Source: Natribaculum breve (GTDB lineage Archaea; Halobacteriota; Halobacteria; Halobacteriales; Natrialbaceae). From it: 64,000 nucleotides of DNA. Location of the stretch: positions 1,054,001 to 1,118,000 of the forward strand of contig NZ_CP095390.1 of NCBI RefSeq assembly GCF_023008585.1, in the 5' to 3' direction. The first letter of the stretch is position 1, and every line of letters starts with the position of its first letter. The notes beneath the pieces were generated by a model, which saw nothing but the letters and a program-made list of their open reading frames with translations, was not told the origin of the DNA and did no database searches. Both the position numbers and the translations under genes were made by a program. Shown here piece after piece: positions 18,504 through 28,416 of the stretch.

Positions 18504-19787
18504 TCAGACTGCGAGGTCGTCGAGTCGGACCACAGCCAGAGGAACCAGCATCTCCTCGGGCGTCAGTCCCCCGTGCATCCCGACCAGTTCGCTGTCTCCC
18601 GATCGCCAGCAGAGACCCCGGTTTCGGTGGACGACGATCAGGTCGCCACAGCGGCGCTCGAACAGCTCCGACGGATCGCCGGCACCGAACAGTCCCCGTT
18701 CGAGCGCCTCGCCGCGAGTGAAGACCCGCACGTCTTGACCGGCGGCCGACTCGACGATCGTCCGTGCCTCCTCGAGTCGATCGGGTCGCACGTGGAGGTG
18801 GACGTTCCGCGGACTCCCGGTCGGACGTCGCGGCTCGCCGTCGTCGTCGCGCCGGAAGGTCGCCCGGAGCGTCGGCCAGTCGTCCCACGCGGTCACGTCG
18901 ACGTTCTCGGCGGGAACGGTGTCGACGATTCCGTGGTCGGCCGTCAGGACGAACAGGGTCCGTTCGGCCACCGCCGGATCGAGCCGCTCGAGCAGTTCTC
19001 GCCGGAGACACGCCGTGATCGACGCGAGGTTCGCCCGATACCGTTCGGTCGTCGTCCCCTCCGCGTGTGCGATCTCGTCGAGCGTGGGGACGTACGCGTT
19101 GACGTACGTCGGCCCCGACGCGTCCTCGAGCGTCCGTCGGATCGCCAGCGCGAGATCCGCCGCGGTCTCGTAGCCCGTCCGCTCGGCACCCGCGGTCACG
19201 GCCTGCGTGTAGCCCGAGTCGGCGTACGCGGCGGGCTGGATCACCTGTACGTCGATCCCCGCCGCTGTCGCCCGTTCGTACAGCGACTCGCCCGCGAACA
19301 GGTCGCGCGCGTCGGCGTTCGAGGCGACTTCTCCGAGCGGCTCGCCGGAGAGCGCGAGAAACGGCAGCGTCACGACGTCTCGTCGGACCGACTCGAGGTA
19401 CTGGTACCAGCCGAGTAGCCCGTGTTCGACCGGCTCGAGTCCGGTGTGGAGCGTCGTGATCGCGGCCGCCGTCTCGGAGGGATAGATCGAGGTCAGCGGG
19501 GTCACTGTTCCGCGATCCTCGAGCTGTGCCAGTAATTCGTGATGCGGGAACTCGCGGGTCCAGCTCTCGTATCCGAACCCGTCGAGAAGGACGAGTACGA
19601 CGTAGTCGACGTCGGTCGCGACCCCGTCGAGGACGCTGCCGGGAAGCAGGCGATCGAACGACCCGTCCAGCACCGAGAGCGTCGTCTCGGGGACGTTCGC
19701 GAAGCAGTAGTCGTCGTACGCCGGAAACAGGTACTCGCCCTCGAGTCGCTGCTCGCGCAGTCGACGTTCGACGCCCTGCCGTGACAC
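18504..19787 (-). CDS. Alkaline phosphatase superfamily nucleotide pyrophosphatase/phosphodiesterase
   Basis: A 427-residue type I phosphodiesterase-like protein. Metal and catalytic residues follow the family order: D69 (VLLDGFG), probable nucleophile T106 in YPSETAAAITTLHTG, D/H pairs in VPTLDEIAHAEG and LTADHGI, and a final H in MHGGLTPEEM. There is no signal peptide, so it is probably cytosolic, unlike many relatives. Placed between aroC and aroA on the same strand, but no link to aromatic synthesis is evident. Confidence 0.88.
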   Translation of the reverse strand: MSRQGVERRLREQRLEGEYLFPAYDDYCFANVPETTLSVLDGSFDRLLPGSVLDGVATDVDYVVLVLLDGFGYESWTREFPHHELLAQLEDRGTVTPLTSIYPSETAAAITTLHTGLEPVEHGLLGWYQYLESVRRDVVTLPFLALSGEPLGEVASNADARDLFAGESLYERATAAGIDVQVIQPAAYADSGYTQAVTAGAERTGYETAADLALAIRRTLEDASGPTYVNAYVPTLDEIAHAEGTTTERYRANLASITACLRRELLERLDPAVAERTLFVLTADHGIVDTVPAENVDVTAWDDWPTLRATFRRDDDGEPRRPTGSPRNVHLHVRPDRLEEARTIVESAAGQDVRVFTRGEALERGLFGAGDPSELFERRCGDLIVVHRNRGLCWRSGDSELVGMHGGLTPEEMLVPLAVVRLDDLAV

Positions 19788-19848
19788 GCCCTCGTCTACG
19801 CGGCCCCGGCACTAAACGAGCGGTGGTCGAACTCGAGCGACGAGTCGT

Positions 19849-21144
19849 TCACTCGTGGCGCTCGAGTTTCGCCCCGAGTTCGTACAGCAACTCGAAGAAG
19901 TCGGGGAACGAGACGTCGACGTGCTCGGCGCCGGTGATCGTCGTCTCGCCGTCTGCGACGAGGGCGGCGATGGCGAGCGACATGATGACCCGGTGGTCGT
20001 CGCGGCCGTCGACGGTGGCTCCCTCGAGCGTCGACTCGTCGCCGTGGATCGTCAGCGCGTCGTCCGCCTCGGTCGTCGAGACGCCCATCGTCCCGAGTTC
20101 CTCGGCCATCGCGCTCACGCGGTCGGTCTCCTTGTAGCGGACGTGTTCGGCGTTCGTAATCCGCGTGTCGCCGTCGGCGACCGCCCCGAGGACGGCGATC
20201 GTCGGCAGCAGGTCGGGCGTGTCCTCGACCGACACCTCGATCCCCTCGAGGTCCGACGAAGCGACCTCGAGGATGCCGTCCTCGCGGTGCCAGTCGATCT
20301 CGGCACCCATCCGCTCTAAGATGTCGACGATCGCGGTGTCGCCCTGTGCGCTCGGGTAGGCACCGCGTACGCGGACGGCGTCGTCGCCGGCGACGGCCCC
20401 GGCCGCTGCCAGGTACGAGATCGACGAGAAGTCTCCGGGGACGTGGTACTCGCCGTCGGTCGCCTCGTAGAACTGGCCGCCGTCGACGGCGAATCCGTCG
20501 TCGGTGTGACGGGCGTCGATTCCGAACGCCTCGAGGACCTCGATCGTCACGTCGACGTAGGGGGCCGACTTGAGTTCCGTCTCGAGGTCGATCTCGATCC
20601 CCTCGTCGGTGGTCGCGCCGGCCATCAGCAGCGCGGAGATGTACTGCGAGGAGACGTCCCCGGGGATCGAGACCTCGCCGCCTTCGATCGGTCCGGTGAC
20701 GACGAGCGGTGCCTGTCCGTTCTCTCGCGTGCTGTCGGCCTCGCCGCCGAGGTCGGCGATCGCCTCGAGGAGCGGACCCTGTGGTCGAGACCGGAGCGAG
20801 GCGTCGCCGGTGAGGACGGTCGTCCCGCCGGCGAGCGCCGCCGACGCCGTCACGAGTCGCATCGTCGTCCCGCTGTTGTCGCAGTCGATCACGTCCGGCG
20901 GGACCGCGGGGCGGCCGCCGAACCCGTCGACCTCGAGGTGACCGGTCTCTCTGTCGCGGGTGACGTCGCCGCCGAAGAGGTCGACGGCGCGAGCGGTCGC
21001 GCGCGTGTCGGCACTCCAGAGCGGGTCGTAGACGAGCGCGCCGTCGGCGTAACCGGCCGCGAGAATCGCCCGGTGGGTGTAGCTCTTCGACGGTGGCGCA
21101 CGGGCCTCGCCGCGAACGCTCGAGGGTGTGATAGTGACGTCCAT
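19849..21144 (-). CDS. aroA: 3-phosphoshikimate 1-carboxyvinyltransferase (EPSP synthase)
   Basis: A 431-residue EPSP synthase. Substrate motifs are visible: [19 protein letters not shown] near residues 17-35, NSGTTMRL near 90, RYKETDR near 340 and [14 protein letters not shown] near 380. It joins PEP to shikimate-3-phosphate; aroC in the same cluster makes the next step. The start codon [12 protein letters not shown] matches the family. Full length and intact. Confidence 0.97.
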   Translation of the reverse strand: MDVTITPSSVRGEARAPPSKSYTHRAILAAGYADGALVYDPLWSADTRATARAVDLFGGDVTRDRETGHLEVDGFGGRPAVPPDVIDCDNSGTTMRLVTASAALAGGTTVLTGDASLRSRPQGPLLEAIADLGGEADSTRENGQAPLVVTGPIEGGEVSIPGDVSSQYISALLMAGATTDEGIEIDLETELKSAPYVDVTIEVLEAFGIDARHTDDGFAVDGGQFYEATDGEYHVPGDFSSISYLAAAGAVAGDDAVRVRGAYPSAQGDTAIVDILERMGAEIDWHREDGILEVASSDLEGIEVSVEDTPDLLPTIAVLGAVADGDTRITNAEHVRYKETDRVSAMAEELGTMGVSTTEADDALTIHGDESTLEGATVDGRDDHRVIMSLAIAALVADGETTITGAEHVDVSFPDFFELLYELGAKLERHE

Positions 21145-21225
21145 GGTCGTCCTGTGGATCGGCCGCTCCTTACCGGTACCGATCCTGCCAGTGTGAGGGA
21201 GGCTCCGATCGATCGCGGCGCATCG

Positions 21226-22377
21226 TCAGGGGCAGCCGATCGACGACGCGATCTCGAGGAGGGGCTCGGGGCTGTCGATAGTAGGACTCGTGACCTCGTA
21301 GTTCAGGTCGTCACACGCCCAGAAGATACTCTCGAGTTTGCCGTCCCGATGGTAGGCCGCGTGGCCGTCGAACTCGATCTCCTCGAGGACGCTCGGCTTG
21401 AACCGCTGTGTCTCCCGGACGGCGACGTAGAGCTCGCGTGCGTTTACGTCCGGGTCGGTGTACCACAGCGTCGTGGTCGTACCTGACTCCGAGGACCGCT
21501 CTACGACCGTTACCCGGTCGAGTTCGTACGCGTCGGGGACGTCCGGATCCGGCAGGTCGTAGGGAACGACGGTCGCCGCAGCCTTTCGCGTCTCGAAGAC
21601 GCCGTCGGGCCGGATCCCCTCCGTGTCGACCTCGGCGTCGGCCGGCGGTTCGTACGTGAACGTCGCTGGACCGAGCCACTCGTCGATCGACAGGTCCTCG
21701 TACGTGACCGACAGCCGGTGAAGCACCTCGTCGCCGTCGCGGACGACGTGGCGTTCCCTGATCGGATACCGGTACTCGTCGTCGATCCAGACGGTCCGGG
21801 AGACCGAAAGCGCATCGAGGTCGTCCGTCGGATCGAGCGGGATCACGTACACCGTATCCCCGACGAGGAGGTCGATCGCCGGCCCGGTCTGGTCGGCCGG
21901 CGGTCGCGTCTCGATGACGTGTGCCTCGCGGCCGTCGACGGTCGCCGTACCGCCGTACTCGAGTCGGTACTCCGCGAGGAGGTTCTCGAGGACGAGCCGC
22001 GTCCGGTCGGTGTCGACCTTGTTCGGGTGATACTGTTTGTCGACGACGTTCGTCTCCGGATCGTACTCCCACGTCACGGTTCGGTTGGTGACCGTAACCG
22101 ACCCCACCGGCTCGTCTGGGTCGGTCGACTCGAGCACCTCGATGCGCTGGCTGGCCGGGGGCCGTCGGAAGACGCGCTCCGTTCGGTCGACGGCCTCCGT
22201 CGGCGTCTCGATCGCCACGATCCGGCGGGCCGTGAGGTCGGTCATCCGACGGCGCGTCTCGATCGCGTCACGGACGAGTCCCTCGCCTGTGGGCTCGTCG
22301 GCGTCACTCGCGGAATAGCTGACACAGCCGGCGAGCGCGGCTGCCGCACCCGCCGCCAGAAGCCGTCGCCGATGCAT
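21226..22377 (-). CDS. LolA-like (outer-membrane lipoprotein carrier fold) lipoprotein
   Basis: A 383-residue lipoprotein. The signal MHRRRLLAAGAAAALAGC ends at C18, a lipobox. The body alternates short beta strands (VTNRTVTWEYDP, ETNVVDKQYHPN, RLSVTYEDL) typical of the LolA/LolB/MucB fold found in many haloarchaeal exported proteins. It probably sits on the outer face of the membrane and binds lipid or peptides, function unproven. I chose the ATG at 22377; the 26 codons upstream precede the signal and look noncoding. It diverges from the M24 peptidase gene. Confidence 0.82.
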   Translation of the reverse strand: MHRRRLLAAGAAAALAGCVSYSASDADEPTGEGLVRDAIETRRRMTDLTARRIVAIETPTEAVDRTERVFRRPPASQRIEVLESTDPDEPVGSVTVTNRTVTWEYDPETNVVDKQYHPNKVDTDRTRLVLENLLAEYRLEYGGTATVDGREAHVIETRPPADQTGPAIDLLVGDTVYVIPLDPTDDLDALSVSRTVWIDDEYRYPIRERHVVRDGDEVLHRLSVTYEDLSIDEWLGPATFTYEPPADAEVDTEGIRPDGVFETRKAAATVVPYDLPDPDVPDAYELDRVTVVERSSESGTTTTLWYTDPDVNARELYVAVRETQRFKPSVLEEIEFDGHAAYHRDGKLESIFWACDDLNYEVTSPTIDSPEPLLEIASSIGCP

Positions 22378-22503
22378 ACGAGGACTGAATGTCACGTCGA
22401 GTGATAACAGTGTAGGGTTCGCGTCGAGGGTGTCCGAACCGGTACGGCAGACCATATGGCCGACTCCCGCGGGGTTATGTAGCCGCCGGTCACAGTTCCG
22501 TGC

Positions 22504-23700
22504 ATGAACGTGGACGGAGACCTCTCTCCCCTACACGAGTATCTCGAGTCCGAAGACGTAGACGGCTACCTGATCGACGACGACGCGTCCGATCCGGACC
22601 AGCGGTACGTCTCCGGGTTCGACGCGCCCGACGCCTACCAGACGCTGGTGACGAGCGACGGCGTCACCCTCCTCGTGTCGGGACTCGAGTACGGTCGCGC
22701 CGCCAAAGAGGCCGGTGCGGACACCGTCACTCGGCTCTCGGAGTACGATCACAGGTCGCTACTCGAGGAGTACGGGCCGTACGAGGGCCGGATTCGAACC
22801 ATCGCGGCGTTCCTCGAGGACGAGGGCGTCGAGTCGGTCGCGGTGCCGACGGGATTCCCGACGGGAACGGCCGACGGGCTGCGAAACCAGGGGGTTTCGG
22901 TGACCGTCGAACCCGAGGGGATCGTCGAGGACGTTCGCGCGACGAAGACGGAGTGGGAGATCGAACGCGTTCGCGCGACCCAGCGGGCGAACGAGGCTGC
23001 GATGGCGACCGCCGAGGAGCTGCTCGCGAGCGCCGAGGTCGACGACGGCGTCCTGTACCACGAGGGCGATCCGCTCACGAGCGAGCGCGTCAAGCGGGAG
23101 ATCGAGATCACGCTCTTGCGCCACGGCTGTTCGCTCGACGACACCATCGTCGCCTGCGGGGCGGACGGCGCGGATCCCCACGATCGGGGCAGCGGCCCGC
23201 TCGAGGCGGGCGAACTCGTCGTGATCGACATCTTCCCGCGGGACAGGGAGACGAAGTACTTCGCGGACATGACTCGGACGTTCGTCCGGGGCGAGCCCAG
23301 CGAGGAGATGCGCCGCCGGTACGACGTGACCCGCGAGGCCTACGAGGCCGCACTCGAGGCGATCGAGCCGGGCGTGACGGGTGCCGACGTCCACGACGCG
23401 GCGTGTGACGTGATCGAGGCGGCGGGATACGACACCCTCAGGAGCGACCCGTCGGCGGAGACGGGCTTCATCCACAGCACGGGCCACGGCGTCGGACTGG
23501 CGATCCACGAGCAGCCGAGCCTCTCGCCGTCGGGTGGCGAACTCGAGGCGGGCCACGTCGTCACGGTCGAGCCGGGACTGTACGATCCGGAAGTCGGCGG
23601 CGTCCGGATCGAGGACCTCGTCGTCGTGACCGAGGACGGCCACGAGAACCTCACCGAGTATCCGGTGTCGATCGAGCCGGAGCCGACGGCGGGCCGCTAG
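22504..23700 (+). CDS. M24 family metallopeptidase (Xaa-Pro dipeptidase-like)
   Basis: A 398-residue creatinase/aminopeptidase-fold protein. The N-terminal domain (about 1-150) is the creatinase N-domain. The catalytic pita-bread domain carries all five metal ligands: D242, D255, H328, E356, E370, with the SGH-type STGHGVGLAIHE around H328. Cleavage of Xaa-Pro bonds is the best guess. Its TAG stop shares CTAG with the stop of the converging M48 protease. Confidence 0.93.
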   Translation: MNVDGDLSPLHEYLESEDVDGYLIDDDASDPDQRYVSGFDAPDAYQTLVTSDGVTLLVSGLEYGRAAKEAGADTVTRLSEYDHRSLLEEYGPYEGRIRTIAAFLEDEGVESVAVPTGFPTGTADGLRNQGVSVTVEPEGIVEDVRATKTEWEIERVRATQRANEAAMATAEELLASAEVDDGVLYHEGDPLTSERVKREIEITLLRHGCSLDDTIVACGADGADPHDRGSGPLEAGELVVIDIFPRDRETKYFADMTRTFVRGEPSEEMRRRYDVTREAYEAALEAIEPGVTGADVHDAACDVIEAAGYDTLRSDPSAETGFIHSTGHGVGLAIHEQPSLSPSGGELEAGHVVTVEPGLYDPEVGGVRIEDLVVVTEDGHENLTEYPVSIEPEPTAGR

Positions 23701-24686
23701 CGAACCGGGATTCGTTCGCCCTCTCGTCTTCGTCGTCCGTTCTGCTGCGTGCGCGCCCGTTCCACGAGGCGGTCGATCCGCTCGTCGGTGGAGGGATGCG
23801 TCGAGAGGAGCCGTCGCCACAGCCGTTCGTCTTCGGTCTCGGTCTCGTCGGTGTGGACGTACAGCGGCGAGAGCAGCCCCCAGTCGGGTTCGGCAGCGCG
23901 CTGGATCTTCCGGAGCGCGCGTGCCAGCGCGAGCGGCCGTCCGGTGACGGTCACAGCGCGATCGTCGGCGGCGTACTCGCGGCGTCGCGACCGCGCGAGG
24001 ACGACGACGGTGAACGCGAGCGAGACCAGCAACACCGCCTGTTCTGCCCGCCGGAGCAGCCGTCCGAGGAGCGTGTTCGTCCACGACGACGGCCGCCCGC
24101 GCATCCACGCGATCGCGCGAGCGAACCCGCCGATCACCAGTACGACCGGGAACGACGCCAGGAGCGCGAACCCGACGAGCGTCCGGAACGCGGTGTAGGC
24201 GAGCGTCTGGACGAACGCGTCGTACCCCTCGAGGTGGGCGAGTTCGTGGGCGACGATCGCCTCGAGTTCGTCGACGCTCAGCAGTCTGAAAAGCGAGCGG
24301 TCGAGTACGACGACGCCCGAGCGCGGACTCCCCAGCGCGAACGCGTTCGGCGTCGGGAGTCGCGCGACGAGTATCTGGGGATCGCCGGCGTCCATTCGGT
24401 CGACGAGGCGATCGAACCGCCGGTAGAATCCAGGGACGCGCGACCGGGGGAGTTCGACCGCCTCGAGTCCCGAGAGCAACTGCGCCGTCCCGAACCGGAA
24501 GCTGAGGTAGCCGACGACGAGCGTGCCGACCGCCACGACGAGGAGGGTCGTCTCCAGCCCCGGCGTGGCACTCCAGAGCGCGACGAGCGCACGGTAGCTG
24601 AGATACGCCAGGCTCGCGTAGAAGACGAGCAGCGACGCTCCGACGAGGACCATGAGCGGATGCGTACCCTGTCGACGCGCTTCCAT
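23697..24686 (-). CDS. M48 family membrane metalloprotease (HtpX/Ste24-like)
   Basis: A 329-residue integral membrane protease. Transmembrane helices lie at about 11-38, 45-65, 162-190 and 215-232. The zinc motif HELAH is at 147-151, with the third ligand E237 in RRREYAADD. HtpX-type proteases degrade damaged membrane proteins. I chose the ATG at 24686; the long open frame further upstream is antisense to tyrA and not coding. It converges with and overlaps the M24 gene at CTAG. Confidence 0.9.
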   Translation of the reverse strand: MEARRQGTHPLMVLVGASLLVFYASLAYLSYRALVALWSATPGLETTLLVVAVGTLVVGYLSFRFGTAQLLSGLEAVELPRSRVPGFYRRFDRLVDRMDAGDPQILVARLPTPNAFALGSPRSGVVVLDRSLFRLLSVDELEAIVAHELAHLEGYDAFVQTLAYTAFRTLVGFALLASFPVVLVIGGFARAIAWMRGRPSSWTNTLLGRLLRRAEQAVLLVSLAFTVVVLARSRRREYAADDRAVTVTGRPLALARALRKIQRAAEPDWGLLSPLYVHTDETETEDERLWRRLLSTHPSTDERIDRLVERARTQQNGRRRREGERIPVR

Positions 24687-24831
24687 CGTATCGAATTCTA
24701 CGTGGCGTCGTCGGAAACGCGTGTCGGCCGCGGCGTCCCGGGTGGTGCCGTGGCCAAGACGTGCGCGACGACCGGCCAGCGACTCCCGCCAATCGAACTC
24801 CTTTTGGAACGCCACGGGGTACGGTTTTCCG

Positions 24832-25614
24832 ATGGAGGTACTGATCGTCGGCGCGGGTGCGATGGGGCGGTGGTTCGCGAGCGCGGTGGACGCGACGATC
24901 GCGTTCACCGACGTCGACGACGAGGCTGCGGCGACCGCCGCGGCGGCGGTCGACGGCGACGTCGTCCCTCTCGAGGGGGGCGACCGCTTCGACGCGGTCT
25001 GTCTCGCCGTCCCGATGGGCCACGTCGAGGCGGCGATCGAGAGCCACGCGCCGCGGGCGAGAGAAGCGCTGCTCGACGTCTCGGGCGTGATGGAGCCCGC
25101 ACTCGAGGCGATGGCGACGCACGCGCCGGACCTCGAGCGCGTCAGTCTCCACCCGCTTTTCGCTCCCGAGCGCGCCCCCGGATCGATCGCCGTGGTCCGC
25201 GACGAGGGAGGACCGGTCTCGGAGGCGCTCCTCGCGGACCTCGAGGCGCGCGGCAACGACCTGGTCGAGACGACTGCGGCGGAACACGACGCGGCGATGG
25301 AATCCGTGCAGGCGGCCGCCCACACAGCCGTCCTCTCGTTCGCCCTCGCCGCCGACGCCGTTCCGTCGGCGTTCGAGACGCCGATCTACGAGGGGCTCCG
25401 GGAACTCACCGAGCAGGTGACCGAGGGTACCCCGCGCGTCTACGCCGACATCCAGTCGACGTTCGACGGTGCCGATGCGGTCGCCGAGGCAGCCGCCAGG
25501 ATCGCCGACGCCGACGACGAGAAGTTCGAGTCGCTGTACCGCGAGGCGGCGAGTCGCTGGCGTCCGGACGACGGACCGACCGCCGATCCCGACCCCGGAG
25601 GTGACGGAGAGTGA
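24832..25614 (+). CDS. tyrA: Prephenate/arogenate dehydrogenase TyrA
   Basis: A 260-residue NAD(P)-dependent dehydrogenase. The Rossmann motif GAGAMG is at 7-12, the conserved substrate histidine lies in SLHPLFAPE near residue 105, and the C-terminal half is the helical TyrA dimerisation domain. It converts prephenate to 4-hydroxyphenylpyruvate (tyrosine branch). The ATG at 24832 is chosen because the frame upstream is out of character. It overlaps the next gene by 4 nt (GTGA). Confidence 0.92.
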   Translation: MEVLIVGAGAMGRWFASAVDATIAFTDVDDEAAATAAAAVDGDVVPLEGGDRFDAVCLAVPMGHVEAAIESHAPRAREALLDVSGVMEPALEAMATHAPDLERVSLHPLFAPERAPGSIAVVRDEGGPVSEALLADLEARGNDLVETTAAEHDAAMESVQAAAHTAVLSFALAADAVPSAFETPIYEGLRELTEQVTEGTPRVYADIQSTFDGADAVAEAAARIADADDEKFESLYREAASRWRPDDGPTADPDPGGDGE

Positions 25615-27083
25615 CGGACCGACGCGAGGCCGTCCGGTCGAACGCGAAGTACCTGCGAAACGTCAGGCCGATCGACCCGACGGAGGTAGCCGAGTACGTC
25701 GAGGGCCAGCCACACCCCGCGGTCGTCCGACAGCTCCTCCGCGAGGAAGCGCCCGACCTGGGACTGATCGAACGCGACGACGGCACGTTCGTCCCCGTCG
25801 ACGACGAACCCGTCTCGCCACGTCGCGAGCCAGTCCGGCGGTTTCCCGAGTCGTACGCGACCGCACTCGAGGACCTGCTCGCCGAGCGCTACGGGCCGAC
25901 CTGGTACGACGGCGCGTCGGGCGACCTGCTTCGCTCGACGATCCGGCGGTTCAAGGCGCGCTACCTCGAGGGACGATCCGTCGAGTACGACGACGACGTC
26001 GCCGCCGGCTACGCGATCTACCACTTGCCGGGCTACTACGCCGCCGTCCAGTACGCGCTCGACGACCTCGCCGAACGCGGCCTGCTCGGTCGCGACCTGC
26101 GCGTGCTCGACGTCGGTGCCGGCGTCGGCGGCCCCGCGCTCGGCCTCTGTGACTACCTCCCCGAGGACTCGCTGGTGGAGTACCACGCCGTCGAACCGAG
26201 CGCCGCCGCGGACGTCCTCGAGGAGGTGCTCGCGGAGACGGGGCCGAACGTCCACGCGACCGTCCACCGGACCACCGCCGAGGCGTTCGACCCCGACGGC
26301 GAGTACGACCTCGTCCTCGCGTGTAACGTCCTCAGCGAACTCGACGACCCCGAGAGCGTCCTCCGGTCGTCTCTCGAGGTGCTCGCCGCCGACGGCTCGC
26401 TGCTGGCGATGGCCCCCGCGGACAAACACACGAGCATCCAGTTGCGCGACCTCGAGCGCGCGGTCGAAGGCGAGTCGGTCGACGCCGCGACGGACGCGGC
26501 CGACGCCGACGGTGCCGGCGAGGTGACGGTCTACAGTCCTGCGGTTCGGCTCTGGCCCGGCGAGACGCCGTCGGATCGCGGCTGGTCGTTCGACGTCCGA
26601 CCCGACCTCGCCACGCCCGACTTCCAGCGGCGACTCGACGAGGCCGCGACCGACGACGAGCACAGCCCCGGCGAGTTCGTGAACGTCGACGTCCAGTTTT
26701 CCTACTCGATCCTCCGGCTCGACGGTCGCCGGCGGATCGACCTCGAACTCGACGCGAGCAGGTGGGCGAAGATGGCCGACATGGAACGGCACGTCACGAA
26801 CCGCATCGACCTCGTCGCGGCGAAACTCAGCCATTCGCTGAGCGGCGACGAACGGTCGGGCCGCTCGAGCGACGCGAACCCGCTTTTCAAGATCAGCGAC
26901 GGGAGCGAGCAGGTCGACCACTACGCCGTGGTCACGAACGAGACGGCGCTCAACCGGCCGTTGCTCGAGGCCGACTACGGAGAGGTGTGCTCGTTCGAGT
27001 CCGCGCTCGCGCTCTGGAACGACGACGAGGGCGCGTACAACCTCGTCGTCGACGAGGAGACGGTCGTCGACCGCCTCGGATAG
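25611..27083 (+). CDS. Rsm22-like SAM-dependent methyltransferase
   Basis: A 490-residue protein with a class I SAM-binding motif DVGAGVGG at 167-174 inside an Rsm22/METTL17-like context (YAIYHLPGYYAAVQYAL before it; NVLSELDD after it). Rsm22 proteins associate with the small ribosomal subunit. A GTG start at 25611 overlaps the tyrA stop, so the two are translationally coupled. The family's clustered Fe-S cysteines are not obvious here, and the last 100 residues (FEHSLS-free, acidic) are haloarchaeal in style. Assignment to Rsm22 is from memory of family layout. Confidence 0.75.
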   Translation: MTDRREAVRSNAKYLRNVRPIDPTEVAEYVEGQPHPAVVRQLLREEAPDLGLIERDDGTFVPVDDEPVSPRREPVRRFPESYATALEDLLAERYGPTWYDGASGDLLRSTIRRFKARYLEGRSVEYDDDVAAGYAIYHLPGYYAAVQYALDDLAERGLLGRDLRVLDVGAGVGGPALGLCDYLPEDSLVEYHAVEPSAAADVLEEVLAETGPNVHATVHRTTAEAFDPDGEYDLVLACNVLSELDDPESVLRSSLEVLAADGSLLAMAPADKHTSIQLRDLERAVEGESVDAATDAADADGAGEVTVYSPAVRLWPGETPSDRGWSFDVRPDLATPDFQRRLDEAATDDEHSPGEFVNVDVQFSYSILRLDGRRRIDLELDASRWAKMADMERHVTNRIDLVAAKLSHSLSGDERSGRSSDANPLFKISDGSEQVDHYAVVTNETALNRPLLEADYGEVCSFESALALWNDDEGAYNLVVDEETVVDRLG

Positions 27084-27137
27084 GTCCGAAAACGGAGCGC
27101 TTTTCGTCACTCCCTCGCATTCGAGAGATACGAACAC

Positions 27138-27950
27138 ATGAGCGACTCCCTCGAGATCGTGCTCACGAACGACGACGGGATCGACAGCCCCGGCATCCAC
27201 GCGCTGTACGACGCGCTTACCGAGGTCGCCGACGTGACCGTCGTCGCACCGGCAGACGACCAGAGCGCCGTCGGCCGGTCGATTTCGAGTGAGGTCGACG
27301 TCTTCGAACACGACCTGGGCTACGCGCTCGAGGGGACGCCCGCCGACTGCGTCGTCGCCGGCGTGGGCGAACTCGGGCCGAACCCGAGTCCGGACCTCGT
27401 CGTCTCCGGCTGTAACCGGGGAGCCAACCTCGGAGAGTACGTCATCGGCCGGTCGGGGACGGTCAGTGCGGCCGTCGAAGCGGCGTTCTTCGACGTCCCC
27501 GCGATCGCGGCGTCGCTGTACGTCCCCGCGGGCGACGGCTCACACCGCGACGTCGAGATCACGCGCGAGGACTTCGCCGAGGCCGCACGCGCGACCAGAT
27601 ACCTCGTCGAACGCGCGCCCGACGCCGGCGTCTTCGAACGCGCCTCCGTCCTCAACGTCAACGCGCCTCTCCCCGACGGCGAGCCGGCCCCGCTCGAGAT
27701 CACGCGCCCCTCGACGCGATACGAGATGGACGCCTCGCTCGACGGCGACTCCGTCGTCCTCCAGGATCGCATCTGGGAGCGAATGGACGTCGAGTCGCTC
27801 CCCGATCCGGACGGCACCGACCGTCGGGCCGTCGTCGAGGGCCGGATCAGCGTCTCCCCGCTCGGCGTCCCGCAGGCGAGTGCTCACCACGACGAACTCG
27901 CTGCGCTCGCCGACTCGTATGCCGACGCCGTCCCCGAACTGTGGCGGTGA
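27138..27950 (+). CDS. surE: 5'/3'-nucleotidase SurE
   Basis: A 270-residue SurE phosphatase acting on nucleoside monophosphates. The metal-binding N-terminus LTNDDGIDSPGI (N11, D12, D13), the serine loop DDQSAVGRSIS and the asparagine motif SGCNRGANLGEY are all present. It lies 54 nt after the methyltransferase gene. Length is typical of the family. Confidence 0.96.
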   Translation: MSDSLEIVLTNDDGIDSPGIHALYDALTEVADVTVVAPADDQSAVGRSISSEVDVFEHDLGYALEGTPADCVVAGVGELGPNPSPDLVVSGCNRGANLGEYVIGRSGTVSAAVEAAFFDVPAIAASLYVPAGDGSHRDVEITREDFAEAARATRYLVERAPDAGVFERASVLNVNAPLPDGEPAPLEITRPSTRYEMDASLDGDSVVLQDRIWERMDVESLPDPDGTDRRAVVEGRISVSPLGVPQASAHHDELAALADSYADAVPELWR

Positions 27951-27989
27951 ACCCCGACAGATTTGTACTCGCGGCGTGAACGCTCGGCT

Positions 27990-28220
27990 ATGACGACCGT
28001 CCAGATAGAGTACTGCGTCCCGTGTGGCTTCCTGAACCGGGCCGAAGACGTCCAGCACGCGCTGTTGACCAACTTCGGTCAGGAACTCGAGGCCGTCACC
28101 CTCCGCACCGGCGACCACGGCGTCTTCACCGTCCACGTCGACGACGAGAAGGTGTTCGATAAAGCCGACGACGAGTTCGACGTCGACGAGATCGTTCGAT
28201 CCGTCCGCGAACGACTGTGA
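27990..28220 (+). CDS. SelW/SelT/SelH-type (Rdx) thioredoxin-fold protein
   Basis: A 76-residue small thioredoxin-like protein. The redox motif is C9-V-P-C12 in EYCVPCGFL, the cysteine form of the selenoprotein W motif CxxU. The rest, including EDVQHALLTNFGQELEAVTLR and VFDKADDEF, matches Rdx family spacing. Probably a small redox or glutathione-like-thiol partner protein; target unknown. It follows surE by 39 nt. Confidence 0.9.
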   Translation: MTTVQIEYCVPCGFLNRAEDVQHALLTNFGQELEAVTLRTGDHGVFTVHVDDEKVFDKADDEFDVDEIVRSVRERL

Positions 28221-28416
28221 TCGGGCGACGGACCGTCAGCGAAGGTAGTATGATCGGCTTGCACAGCGCAAGGCTGTCGTTATTCAGCGACGCTGTTCTC
28301 TCACTACTGGAGACACAACAGTCGCCGACGACGCAGAAATGTAACGAGCCGAGCATAAAATCAAGGTAAGAGCGCGTCCAATCGGCGATAAATCTCAGTG
28401 GATGGTGACCGATAAG

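Noticed and set aside
25611..27083. Clear Fe-S Rsm22/METTL17 identity
   Set aside because: The clustered cysteines expected of Fe-S members are not evident, so only Rsm22-like is claimed.
25440..27311. Very long open frame antisense to tyrA and the methyltransferase
   Set aside because: Typical high-GC shadow; rich in Arg/Val, and the plus-strand products match known families.
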